DNA of 64,000 nt, from the NCBI GenBank assembly GCA_020692325.1, contig JAIMKR010000003.1, positions 52,556-116,555 of the forward strand, written 5' to 3'. The notes under the pieces were generated by a model. It was not told the origin of the DNA and searched no databases. It worked only from the letters and a program-made list of their open reading frames with translations. Made by a program: the position numbers and the translations under genes. Source of the DNA: Desulfocurvus sp. (GTDB lineage: Bacteria > Desulfobacterota > Desulfovibrionia > Desulfovibrionales > Desulfovibrionaceae). The first letter of the stretch is position 1. Every line of letters begins with the position of its first letter. Shown here in pieces: positions 50,096 to 59,749 of the stretch.

Positions 50096-51421
50096 TCAGC
50101 GGAGGCGGCGCGGCGTGGCGGCAAGCACGCAACAGCCCCCCAGGGCCATGACCGCCGCGATGACGAGGAAGCCCACCGCGTGGCCGCCCGTGGCGTCGCG
50201 CACATAGCCCACCAGCGCGGGGCCCACGAAGCCGCCGATGTTGCCGATGGAATTGATGAGCGCCACCCCGCCGGCGGCGGCCGCGCCCGTCAGCCATCCG
50301 GTGGGAATGGTCCAGAACGGACCGAGCAGACCCCATAGCCCGATAGTGGCCACGGTGAAGCAGCACAAGCTCCACCACACTCCGCCCACGGGCAAAAGGC
50401 TCAGAGCGAAACCGGCGGCGCTGGCGAAAAGCGGCCCCGCCGTGTGCCAGCGGCGCTCGCCCGTGGCGTCGGAATGCCGACCGATGACGATCATGCCGAC
50501 GGCACCGCCGAGATACGGCACCGCGGTGAGCAGCCCCACCCGCAGCGGTGTGGAATCCTGGCCCAGCACCTCGCCGATGAGCGTGGGCAGCCACATGACC
50601 AGCCCGTACATGCCCACGCACAGGGCGAAGTAGGCCGCGCTCAAAAGCCATACCTGCCGGCTGCGCGCCAGCCCGGCGAGAGTGCGCAGCAGCGGGCGTT
50701 CCCGCGTGTCGCCCGCCGTGTCGCCCGCCGTGGGCGCGCCGTCAGCGCCGGAGCCGTTCAGCGCCACCGCGAGAGCCTCGCGCTCAGCCGGATCCAGCCA
50801 ACGGGCGTCGCCGGGACCATTGGGCAGCCAGCGCAGCACGGAGACTCCCAGCAGCACCGCCGGAAGTCCCTCCAGCACGAAGAGCCACTGCCAGCCGGCC
50901 AGCCCATGCAGGCCGTGCATGTTCAAAATGAGCCCGGACATGGGCGCTCCAATGACTCCGGCCACGGGCGTGGCGGCCATGAACAGGGCCACGGCCCGGG
51001 CGCGGCCCTCCGGCGGATACCACAGGGTCAGGTAATAGATGACCCCTGGAAGGAAACCGGCCTCGGCCACGCCAAGCAGAAAGCGCAGTCCGATGAACGC
51101 GCCGGGCGTGCGCACCAGCGCCAGCGCGCAGGCGGCCACCCCCCAGGTGAGCATGATGCGGGCGATCCACAGCCGCGCGCCAACCCGGCGCAGGATGAGA
51201 TTGCTCGGCACCTCGAAGAGCACGTACCCGGCGAAGAAGATGCCGGCCCCCAGGCCGAACACCGCGCCGGAGAAGCCCAAGTCGGCGGAAAGCCCCTGCG
51301 CCGCGAAGGACACGTTGACCCGGTCCAGGTAGGCCACCACGTAGAGCGCGAACAGATAGGGCAGAAGACGCGCGTCCACCTTGCGGCGCAGCGCGTCCTT
51401 AGGGACGGGGAAGTGGTTCAT
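50096..51421 (-). CDS. MFS transporter, anion:cation symporter (ACS)-like
   Basis: LLPYLFALYVVAYLDRVNVSFA, GVAEAGFLPGVIYYLTLWYPPEGRARAVALFMAATPVAGVIGAPMSG. Confidence 0.9.
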   Translation of the reverse strand: MNHFPVPKDALRRKVDARLLPYLFALYVVAYLDRVNVSFAAQGLSADLGFSGAVFGLGAGIFFAGYVLFEVPSNLILRRVGARLWIARIMLTWGVAACALALVRTPGAFIGLRFLLGVAEAGFLPGVIYYLTLWYPPEGRARAVALFMAATPVAGVIGAPMSGLILNMHGLHGLAGWQWLFVLEGLPAVLLGVSVLRWLPNGPGDARWLDPAEREALAVALNGSGADGAPTAGDTAGDTRERPLLRTLAGLARSRQVWLLSAAYFALCVGMYGLVMWLPTLIGEVLGQDSTPLRVGLLTAVPYLGGAVGMIVIGRHSDATGERRWHTAGPLFASAAGFALSLLPVGGVWWSLCCFTVATIGLWGLLGPFWTIPTGWLTGAAAAGGVALINSIGNIGGFVGPALVGYVRDATGGHAVGFLVIAAVMALGGCCVLAATPRRLR

Positions 51422-51507
51422 GCCCGGCGCAATAGCACAGGCGCGACCGAAGCGGAAGGCGCGGCGGACGGCCCGGCGGGGGATCCCGGGCCGCCCGCCA
51501 CGCCGGT

Positions 51508-53232
51508 CTATCGTTGCGTGCGCAGCATGACGGGCGCGGCGTGGTGCTTGTCCACCTTCATGTCCTGCGTGTGGCACATGCGGCAATTGCCGCGCGCGCC
51601 CAGGCTGGCGGCCAGCCCCATGTACTGCATGGGCTGGATGTTGTCGCGATTCCTGCCGTAGGCGCTCATCGCCGGGTAGGTGGCGTGCGGCGCGCCGTGG
51701 CAGCCGATGCACGGCATCGCGCCCATGGCGTCCTTCTGGCTGCGGTAGAGCTTGGCCGGCCCTTCGCCCCAGTTGTTGAAGGCGATGGAGGTCTTGCGGG
51801 CCGGGCGCTTGCCATCCTTGTGGCAGGTGGCGCAATCCGGTTCCTGCAACCAGGGCTTGCGGGCGTTCACGGCCGCCACGCTGGCGACCATGCGCGGCTT
51901 CAGGTGGCCAAGCAGCCAGTTGACGCGCTCCTTGCCGGCGGCCAACTCGCCCTTGAGCAGACTGATGGTGTGGTCCTCCAACAGGCCATGACAGCGCGAA
52001 CAGCCGATCCCACTCTTCTGATGGTTGTCACGCAGGCAGCGGGTCAATCCCGTGGGGCTGTCGGGATGGCAGCGCGAACAGACCTCCTCGCCCCTGCCGG
52101 TGAGGTAATTGGCGTGGAAGCCATGGATGGCGGCGGGCAGGTTGAGCCGCTTGGGATCGCCGGCCGCGTTCAGCAGCGTGTCAGGGTGGCAGCTCTGACA
52201 GAGCACGGGCTTGCCCACCTGGGCCTGCTCCAGCAATTTGGTGCCGGAGCGCTTGTCATGCACGGCCAGGATGTTGCGCGCCGTCTCGTCGGAGATGCCG
52301 CTCACGCCGCCCACGCGCCAGGGACCACCGTGGCAGCTGCGACAGCCCATTTCCGAATCCACGGGCGCCACGAGCTTCGTTCGCGCCAGCACCGCTCCGC
52401 CGACCTGCGCCTTGGCCGTGACGGTGACGAGCGGATAGGGATTGAGGCTTCCGTCATCGGAGAACGGCGTCAGCGGCACGCCGGCCACCTCGAACTGGCG
52501 ACTCTTGTCGTTGAAGGCCATCTGGCCCACTGGTTCCTTGCCCGCAGTGGAGACGTTGGGCGGCAGCTCCTTGCCCACGAGCGTGGGCGCGAACTTCCAG
52601 AAATCGACATGTGCGGCGGGATTGCGGAACCCAGGCTCCACGGCGTAGTCCAGCTCCACACCGGCGCTCACCAGCCTCGGCCGGGGGCCGCGCTCAATCA
52701 GCACCGCGCCAAAGGCGTTGCCCGGCGGCAAAAACGAAAAGAACCGGTCCGAGTCGGAGATGCACTTCATCCCCAGGGTGTTCCAGGCCAGCAGCACATA
52801 CTTGTCCTTGGCCGGATCGAATGTCGGCATGTCGAAGGCGATCGGTTTCACCGGCACGGTCACCACGTCGTCGGGCTTGCGGTGGTTAATGACGATGCTC
52901 ACGTATTCGGCCACGGCGCGTCGCTCGCGCACGCCCCCCTCGAACAGGGGCATGTGCTCGAACAGGCGTCCCTGGCCGGTGAGATAGGCCTCCATGCCCA
53001 CAGTGGACACGTTGGCCGTGGCCTGCCGGATGTCGTTCTCGCCGCCCACGCTGTGGCAGGAGAGGCACTGCGCCTTGAACAACCTGCCCCCCAGGGCCAA
53101 CCGCGCCTTGAGAGCCCGGCCGCCCGACCATTTGGTTCCATGCGCCCCGTCTGCGGCCGCTTCGCCCGCGCCCCAGACGAACGAGGCGCAGATCAACATG
53201 ACCAGCGCCCGAAAAAGGCCCCTCCCGGACAT
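51508..53232 (-). CDS. secreted octaheme cytochrome c
   Basis: Signal peptide; eight CxxCH motifs (CLSCH, CRSCH, CQSCH, CSRCH, CSRCH, CATCH, CIGCH, CRMCH). Confidence 0.85.
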   Translation of the reverse strand: MSGRGLFRALVMLICASFVWGAGEAAADGAHGTKWSGGRALKARLALGGRLFKAQCLSCHSVGGENDIRQATANVSTVGMEAYLTGQGRLFEHMPLFEGGVRERRAVAEYVSIVINHRKPDDVVTVPVKPIAFDMPTFDPAKDKYVLLAWNTLGMKCISDSDRFFSFLPPGNAFGAVLIERGPRPRLVSAGVELDYAVEPGFRNPAAHVDFWKFAPTLVGKELPPNVSTAGKEPVGQMAFNDKSRQFEVAGVPLTPFSDDGSLNPYPLVTVTAKAQVGGAVLARTKLVAPVDSEMGCRSCHGGPWRVGGVSGISDETARNILAVHDKRSGTKLLEQAQVGKPVLCQSCHPDTLLNAAGDPKRLNLPAAIHGFHANYLTGRGEEVCSRCHPDSPTGLTRCLRDNHQKSGIGCSRCHGLLEDHTISLLKGELAAGKERVNWLLGHLKPRMVASVAAVNARKPWLQEPDCATCHKDGKRPARKTSIAFNNWGEGPAKLYRSQKDAMGAMPCIGCHGAPHATYPAMSAYGRNRDNIQPMQYMGLAASLGARGNCRMCHTQDMKVDKHHAAPVMLRTQR

Positions 53233-53365
53233 ATTCCCCCCCCTTTCAGGAAAGAAACCGGACCGCCGCCACCCACCCCGGGGACGACATGCCAACGGTT
53301 CGTGATTCTTTCGACAATACAGGAGGAGCGAATTTCGTCAAGGGGGGAGGGACGGAGAGATCGAC

Positions 53366-54139
53366 TCAAAGCGTGAGCGAGCGACGCAGCAAGGCCCGGC
53401 GTCGTTTCCAGTCGGGCATGACGGCCGTGAGCAACGCCTTGAAATCCGCGCCGTGGCCGAAGTACAGCAGGTGACAGAGTTCGTGAGCGGCCACATATTC
53501 CACGCAGACCAGCGGCGCGCGCACCAGATGCCGGTTGAGGGTGATGACGCCCGCGCGCGAGCAGGTGCCCCAGCGGCTGGTCATGGCGCGCACCTTCAGG
53601 CCCGCCACCCTGGCCGCGCCGTACCCCGCCACGCGCGGCCAAAGCTCGCGCAACACCCGGGCGAACACGGCCCTGGACTGATCCAGGTACCAGGCGTCCA
53701 GCGCGCGGCGCACGCGCCCGGGGTCGGCATCGCGCAGACGCACGACGATCGACTCGCCCTCCAGGCGCACCCCGCGCGGACAGCCGGCCTCGGGCGGGCG
53801 GATGTCCAACACGTATTCACGTCCCAGCAGCGCGTGTTTTTCGCCCTGAACATACGCCAGCATGCGCACGGGACGCATCCCGGCCAGACGCGCCACATGC
53901 CGGGCGATCCATTCCGCCCTGGCCTGCACGCTCCCGCGCACGAAGGCCATGTCCGAACCAATTGGGGCGCGCACGCGCACCACGCCGCCGGGCCGCACGG
54001 AAATGCGCAGGCTGGAGAAGCGGTCGAAAGTGAGTTCGGTCACGATGAGGCCGTCCGGCCCCTCCACGACCAGACGTTCGGGACCGGCCGGAGGCGCGGG
54101 GGACGCCCGGCTTTTCTTCCCACGAAAGATGCCAAACAC
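53366..54139 (-). CDS. YgjP-like (DUF45) metallopeptidase-type protein
   Basis: SRWGTCSRAGVITLNRHLVRAP...YVAAHELCHLLYFGHGADFKALL. Confidence 0.88.
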   Translation of the reverse strand: MFGIFRGKKSRASPAPPAGPERLVVEGPDGLIVTELTFDRFSSLRISVRPGGVVRVRAPIGSDMAFVRGSVQARAEWIARHVARLAGMRPVRMLAYVQGEKHALLGREYVLDIRPPEAGCPRGVRLEGESIVVRLRDADPGRVRRALDAWYLDQSRAVFARVLRELWPRVAGYGAARVAGLKVRAMTSRWGTCSRAGVITLNRHLVRAPLVCVEYVAAHELCHLLYFGHGADFKALLTAVMPDWKRRRALLRRSLTL

Positions 54140-54144
54140 CGGCG

Positions 54145-55053
54145 TCAGCCCTCCCGGCTCCGCGCGTTCCCGGCGCGGTCCTGGCTGAGCAGCACGCCGC
54201 CCAGCACCAACGCCGAGGCCGCATACTGGCCAAAGGAGAAGACCTCGCCGAGGGCCAGCCACGCCATGACCACCGTGGCGACGGGAATGAGGTTGATGAA
54301 GGCCGAGGCCTGGCTGGCGGGAATACGGCTGAGGCCGTAGTTGTACAGGCTGTAGGCTCCCAGCGTGCTGGCCGCGCCCAGGTAGACGATGGCCAGCGCC
54401 GGCACGAGGACGAACTCATGCGGAAGGCTCTGGCCGGGCAGAAACATGAGCGGAAAGAAAAACACGCACCCCAGCAGCGCTTGCGAGGCCGTGAGGAACA
54501 TGGGCGAGTAGCGCGCGCTGAGTTTTTTGAGCAGCAGGGTGTAGCCCGTGGCGCAGCACATGGCGATGGACTCCAGGAAGTTGCCCAATACCGGCCTGGG
54601 CGCGCCCTGCGTCGGCGCGGAAAAGGCCGAGAGCAGCGCGGCGCCGGCGACCGCCACGCCAAATCCGGCCCAGGTCCGCGCCGAGACGCGCTCCTTGAGC
54701 CAAAAGTGCGCGCCCACGGCCACCAGAAGCGGCAACATGGCCACGATCATGCCCGCTTGCGCCGCTCCGGTATTTTTGAGGGCCATGGTCTCGAAGACGA
54801 AATACAGCCCGGGCTCGCACAGCCCCATGAGCACGATGGGCCGCCAATCGCCCTTGCGGTACGGCTGGCCTCGAAAGCGCGGATAAAACGGCAGAAAGCA
54901 CACCGAGCCCACCACCATGCGGCCGAAGACCACGAACATGGTGTCGTAGGCGGTGAACGCCAGCTTGAAAGCGATGTACGCGCTGGCCCACAGGATGCTG
55001 GCCGCGCAGAGCGCCAGCATGGGCAGAAGCGCCGCGCGCCGCTGTTCCGTCAT
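54145..55053 (-). CDS. EamA/DMT family transporter
   Basis: Two repeated 5-TM halves; LCAASILWASAYIAFKLAF; PASQASAFINLIPVATVVMAWLALGEV. Confidence 0.9.
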   Translation of the reverse strand: MTEQRRAALLPMLALCAASILWASAYIAFKLAFTAYDTMFVVFGRMVVGSVCFLPFYPRFRGQPYRKGDWRPIVLMGLCEPGLYFVFETMALKNTGAAQAGMIVAMLPLLVAVGAHFWLKERVSARTWAGFGVAVAGAALLSAFSAPTQGAPRPVLGNFLESIAMCCATGYTLLLKKLSARYSPMFLTASQALLGCVFFFPLMFLPGQSLPHEFVLVPALAIVYLGAASTLGAYSLYNYGLSRIPASQASAFINLIPVATVVMAWLALGEVFSFGQYAASALVLGGVLLSQDRAGNARSREG

Positions 55054-55207
55054 GCTCCCTCCCCCCGTCCGCCGCCACCCGGCGCACAAGCTCCTCTCGA
55101 CGAACCATCGTCAATCCGGCATTGGCAAGGATATTCAACCGGTTCTCATCTCGCCGTTGCGCTTTCGCAAAACCAATCCGACCGATTCTGGCCGGGGGAA
55201 CAACCTT

Positions 55208-58200
55208 CTATGACTGCGCAGCCAGTCCCCGCGCCAGTTCGTCCACCCGGCGGAAGTATTCCCGCAGACAAAAGCGCTCCACACCGGAGAGCGTGGCGAA
55301 GGCGTCGCGGAAGTCGCGCGCGCCGGTGGCGAACAGTCCGTGGCCATAGACGATGGCGGCGGGCCGGCCTCCGTCGGCCGTCAACGCCGGCGGCAGCGTG
55401 TGGCACAGACCGTAGCGCCCGGTCCCCACCTCGCCGGGCACGATGGGCACGAATACGCCTAAATCCGTGGTCAGCCCACGCTGCTCGGAACACGCGCGGT
55501 GGCACTGGCCCAGCCCGGGGCAGTCCAGCCTGGGACAGTCCATGGACAAAATGACGCAAAACGGCGGGTGCCCATGCAGAATGGTCCGCGCCGGCCCGCC
55601 GTCGTAGATCGCCCGGTGCGCCACGAGCTCGCTCGACGCCGTGATGCCCACGGTGGTGGCGTCGTCGAAGCGGCAGGCGTCGATGACGCCGGCGAGTTCG
55701 TCCAACGCGCTTCCGGTCTGGCTGACGAGCAGCAGATCGCCCGCGCCGGCGGCCGGTTCCGGCGTGGCGTCGTACACGGCGTCGGCGCTCCATACGTCCA
55801 CTGCGGGATCGCCGTCGACCGGACCCCGCGCTTCGTCGCCAGCCGGCGGGGAAACGCGGCAGGACACGTTGCCGAAGGTGGAGTCCACCAGCCCCCGCTC
55901 CACCACGAGGCGGCCGACCTCGATCATGGCCGCGCGGGCGGCCGCCGCATCGCCGAAAGGCCCGGCCACGAGTTCGGAATCGACCACTGGTCTCGCCGCC
56001 GCCTCGGCCTCCACAAGAGCGCGGATGGCGACGAAACGCGCGAGCCGATCGGCCGTCATGACCACTCCGGCGCGCAGGTCGCGCAGGTGGCGCGAGAAGT
56101 AGGCCACGAGGCAGGCGAAGGCCATGGAGCTGGCGGTGACGAAGGGTTGCTCCGGGCTCACGGAGCCTGCGGCGGCCATGAGCGCCCGGCCGTTCTCCAG
56201 CACGATGCAGCCCTTGCGATGCGCCAGCGCCGCCGCGATGGTCCGGGCGTCCAGCCCGCGCACCACGGGCAGATCGTGCAAAAAGGTGCGCGTTTCGCAG
56301 TCGCCTGGCGTGACGATGTCCCGGCCCGCCGCGAGGGCATCCTCGGCCAGGGCGAGCATGGCCGCCCCGCGAGCGCCCACGGGCTCGGCGAGGAGCAGCG
56401 CCGCGGCGCCGAGTTCGCGGACGACCGCCCCGGCCACGGATTCGCGCGGGTCCCCCCGACGGCTGAAGCGCACCTCGGCGTTCTGCACGGCGAAAAGGGG
56501 TTCGGGCCGGCCATCCGGGCCGGACGCGCACAGCCCGGCGTGGACGAGCTTTTCCGCATAGCGTGTGGCGAGCAGCGCCGTCGGATCGGGAGCGGCCTCG
56601 CAATTGGCCACGGGCGCGGCGTTCTCTACCGGTCGGGCCAGCCCCTCAGGCCACGCTAGATCCAGCTCGGCCGCGATCTCCGGCCGAGGCAGGCCGTCCG
56701 GCGTCAGGCCACGGATGCGGTAGTAGGCCGCGCGCTCGGCCAAGAAACCGCCGCGTGGCAGAGGCGGGACCGGCAGGTCCGGCGTGGAGCTTCCGGCCTC
56801 GGCGAAGAATCGCGGAGGCAGATCGTCGTCCGCCGCCGAAAGCCCCCAGACAGCGTTGAGCAGCCGCTCGCGGTAGTCGATACGCGCCCCGGCGGCCGCG
56901 AGGTCCGCGCCCGAGAGGGGCAGGCCCGTGGCAGCGCTCAGCGCCCTGCCGTATTCCTCCAGACCGGCGGCAAGCAGCAACCGGGGGCACAGGCACAAGC
57001 TGTCGGCCACGGCGGAGGCGTCCTCGGCGAGCTTGACCACGCGCGCCTTGCCGGCGAAGCCGAAGCGGTCCGTGGGCACGGGCTTGCGCAGCACCTCGTG
57101 ACTGGTGGGATCGGCGCGCAGGCTGGAACCGCCGTGGGTGGCCACGGCGTAGGCCAGAGCCAGCCCATAGGCCCCGCGCGGATCCATGGCTGGCAGTTCA
57201 AGCCCCTTCACCGTCATGGCCAGCTCCGGTCGCCCACGCCCGGCGGCGAAGTGCGCCACGCCAAGCGACAGCTCACGCCCGGCGGCGGCTTCCGGCCCCT
57301 GGCCCACGGCCATGCCCAGCAGCAGCGCCAACACGCGCTCGGGATCGAGCGTCTCGCCGGTGATCTCGCGGTGGCAGGCCAGCGCCGAGGCCGCGCTCAC
57401 GGGATCCATCCCCAGGCAGGCGCAAAAATCGTTGGCGCGCATGACCAGTTCGAGCACGTCGTTGCCGATGAGCGCCGAGAAATGACTCATGGCGTCGAAC
57501 TCCGGCAGGGGCCGGCCGTCGCCGGACAGGCGCAGGCAGGCCACGGGGCAGGACTCGCAACCGCGCGACAGCGGATGATGCCGGCAGGCGTAGGCGTGGG
57601 CGTCGAGACCCGGCGCGGCGGCGAAGCGCGTGCGCGCGAAGTTGTCCGTGGGCGTCATGCCCCGGGCGTCCATGAGGTCGAACAACGCGCCCATGCCAAA
57701 TCTGGACAAACCGTGCGCGCCCATGAGCGCGGGCGAGGCAGCGATGAGGCGCAGGATGTCCTCCCGCGCGCGGGCCAGGCCCCCGGGGTCGGCCACGGCG
57801 ACCTCGCCCGAACCACGCACGGCCAGGAACTTCAGATGCTTGAGTCCGAAGGCGCGCCCCATGCCGCAGCGGCCGGCAAGATGGTACAGATCGCAGGTGA
57901 GCGTGGCGAAGGCGCAGGCTTGGCCGGATTCGTCGGCGTCCGCAGCCGGGCCGGTCACGGCCAGGGCCCCGTGGGCGTGACGCTGGCGCAACATCGAAAA
58001 CGCATCCGGCACGGAGAGCCCGGCCAGCTCCCCGGCGGGGACAAGGCGGGCCTCGCCGTCCGCTATCTCGATGCCGCACAGCCGCTCCGCCCGGCCGGTG
58101 ACCACGAGGGCGTCGAAACCGGCGCGTTTGAGCTCCGCGCCAAGCCGGCCGCCCAGGCTCGCGTCGCCCACCGCGCCGGTGAGAGGCGAACGCGCGGTGA

Positions 58201-58438
58201 TGTGGCAAAAGTCCGTGCCCGGCGCGCCCGTGCCAGTGAGCGGCCCGGCGGCGACAACCACGGGCTGGGCCGGATCGTCCGGCGCGAGGGCTGCGCGTTC
58301 GGCGAGCAACCGTCCGCCCAGGCCGCGTCCCCCCAGCCTCAACGGCTCCAGTGCGAGCATCCGCGTCTCCAACGCGCCCGTGGACAGGTCGGCGAAAAGC
58401 GCCCTGCCCGTCCAACCATGTGCTTCCGCGTGCGTCAT
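55208..58438 (-). CDS. fusion: aldehyde:ferredoxin oxidoreductase (tungsten enzyme family) + C-terminal class II aldolase/adducin-like region
   Basis: N-term GWTGRALFADLSTGALETRMLALEPLRLGGRGLGGRLL; CESCPVAC; C-term STFGNVSCRVSP, HRAIYDGGPARTILHGHPPFCVIL, IVYGHGLFATG; one uninterrupted 1076-codon frame. Confidence 0.85.
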   Translation of the reverse strand: MTHAEAHGWTGRALFADLSTGALETRMLALEPLRLGGRGLGGRLLAERAALAPDDPAQPVVVAAGPLTGTGAPGTDFCHITARSPLTGAVGDASLGGRLGAELKRAGFDALVVTGRAERLCGIEIADGEARLVPAGELAGLSVPDAFSMLRQRHAHGALAVTGPAADADESGQACAFATLTCDLYHLAGRCGMGRAFGLKHLKFLAVRGSGEVAVADPGGLARAREDILRLIAASPALMGAHGLSRFGMGALFDLMDARGMTPTDNFARTRFAAAPGLDAHAYACRHHPLSRGCESCPVACLRLSGDGRPLPEFDAMSHFSALIGNDVLELVMRANDFCACLGMDPVSAASALACHREITGETLDPERVLALLLGMAVGQGPEAAAGRELSLGVAHFAAGRGRPELAMTVKGLELPAMDPRGAYGLALAYAVATHGGSSLRADPTSHEVLRKPVPTDRFGFAGKARVVKLAEDASAVADSLCLCPRLLLAAGLEEYGRALSAATGLPLSGADLAAAGARIDYRERLLNAVWGLSAADDDLPPRFFAEAGSSTPDLPVPPLPRGGFLAERAAYYRIRGLTPDGLPRPEIAAELDLAWPEGLARPVENAAPVANCEAAPDPTALLATRYAEKLVHAGLCASGPDGRPEPLFAVQNAEVRFSRRGDPRESVAGAVVRELGAAALLLAEPVGARGAAMLALAEDALAAGRDIVTPGDCETRTFLHDLPVVRGLDARTIAAALAHRKGCIVLENGRALMAAAGSVSPEQPFVTASSMAFACLVAYFSRHLRDLRAGVVMTADRLARFVAIRALVEAEAAARPVVDSELVAGPFGDAAAARAAMIEVGRLVVERGLVDSTFGNVSCRVSPPAGDEARGPVDGDPAVDVWSADAVYDATPEPAAGAGDLLLVSQTGSALDELAGVIDACRFDDATTVGITASSELVAHRAIYDGGPARTILHGHPPFCVILSMDCPRLDCPGLGQCHRACSEQRGLTTDLGVFVPIVPGEVGTGRYGLCHTLPPALTADGGRPAAIVYGHGLFATGARDFRDAFATLSGVERFCLREYFRRVDELARGLAAQS

Positions 58439-58548
58439 GTCGCCCTCCCCCGCCGCGTTCGCGGCCTTGACCCGGCGAGGGAAACAAGTATGCTGTGCGG
58501 CCAGGAATCGCAAGGGTCGGCGGTCATCGTCGGCCACCAGGAGGGAGC

Positions 58549-59100
58549 GTGTTCGGTCGCGACAAAAAGGGCGGAAAGGAAGAAATCGACGTTTCGCGCC
58601 GCCGGCTGCTGTTCGGTTTCATGGACCGTGTGCGCGGCGAGGGCGAACACGCCCCCGTGGCCGCCGCCTCGCAAACCGCGCCGGTGCTGGCCCAGGCCAA
58701 CGAGGCCTTCGCCACCGGCAACTTCGGGGCGGCCGTGGGCTTCTACCGCGAGTTCCTGGCCGCCGAGAGCGCCAACGCCGAGGCCCGGCAGCGTCTGGGC
58801 GAGTGCCTGTACCGACAGGGCCAGTTCATTCAGGCCAAGGTGGAGTTCGAGCGGCTGCTGCAGAAGGACCGCAAGAACAACCGGGCCATCGTGTTCCTCG
58901 GCCTCGTGCTGGCTCGCCTGGACCGCGCCCAGAAGGCCGCCGTGGTCTGGAAGCTGCATTTCGATCCCCAGAACGTGACCCTGCAACGCGAGCTGAACCT
59001 GCAAATCGCCCTCGTTGAGAGCGCGAGCGAGGACCAGCCGGCCGACGCCGCCACCATGGCCGAGGCCGTGGAGCAGGCGCTCGCCGCGCCGAAGGCGTAG
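58549..59100 (+). CDS. tetratricopeptide-repeat protein
   Basis: QANEAFATGNFGAAVGFYREFLAAESANAEARQRLGECLYRQGQFIQAKVEFERLLQKD; GTG start, divergent from the AOR fusion. Confidence 0.75.
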   Translation: MFGRDKKGGKEEIDVSRRRLLFGFMDRVRGEGEHAPVAAASQTAPVLAQANEAFATGNFGAAVGFYREFLAAESANAEARQRLGECLYRQGQFIQAKVEFERLLQKDRKNNRAIVFLGLVLARLDRAQKAAVVWKLHFDPQNVTLQRELNLQIALVESASEDQPADAATMAEAVEQALAAPKA

Positions 59101-59749
59101 TCACCCTCGCGAGACAGTTTTTCCAGGCGAGGCCTCCCCGCGTGTTCCGACACGGCGATGCAACCAGCCACGACGTACCTGAAGTCCAGGCCCCCGCGCC
59201 GACGCCGGCCGGCCCCCCCGTATTTTCAACGCCCCGCAACGGCCGCCCCCCATGGGAACGGCACGCACCGCCCAGCGCAAGCTCCCCCCCAAAAATGGGG
59301 ACTCCGCTGCCGCCACGCCGGGGGCGTTTTATCTTGCCCGCGTCCTCACAACGGCCGGCTTGCACTCCTCCCTCACCGGGGTGAAACGAGCAATGCGCCC
59401 GGCGCGCCGTCCATTCCCGGAGTCCGGGCATCTCCCGCATTTCCGATGCCCCGGCAGCCCAGGGCGGACGGGAGGAACTCCCGTCAGACGGCGTTGCGAC
59501 GCCCCTGCGTCTCCAATGCGGATGAAAGAGCCAGCGAGTCGCCCCGCTGGCTCCACACACAAACTTCCATCGGAATCACATCACCTTTCTGGCCAACCCG
59601 TCAAACGGCCAAAGAGAATGGGACGCGAGCAACGTCTCGCAACCTGAAAGCTGGCTCCATGAATACAGCGTCCACCGGACTCACTCCACGTTACACGACA
59701 ATACGCCCATCCACCGACCCGGACGGGCAGCGAACAGCGCCGGGCAACG

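Noticed and set aside
59101-59749. Intergenic region with perfect hairpin GAGCCAGCG...CGCTGGCTC (59528-59553) considered as ncRNA or terminator
   Set aside because: No T-run, no promoter pattern and no conserved motif I recognise; insufficient support.
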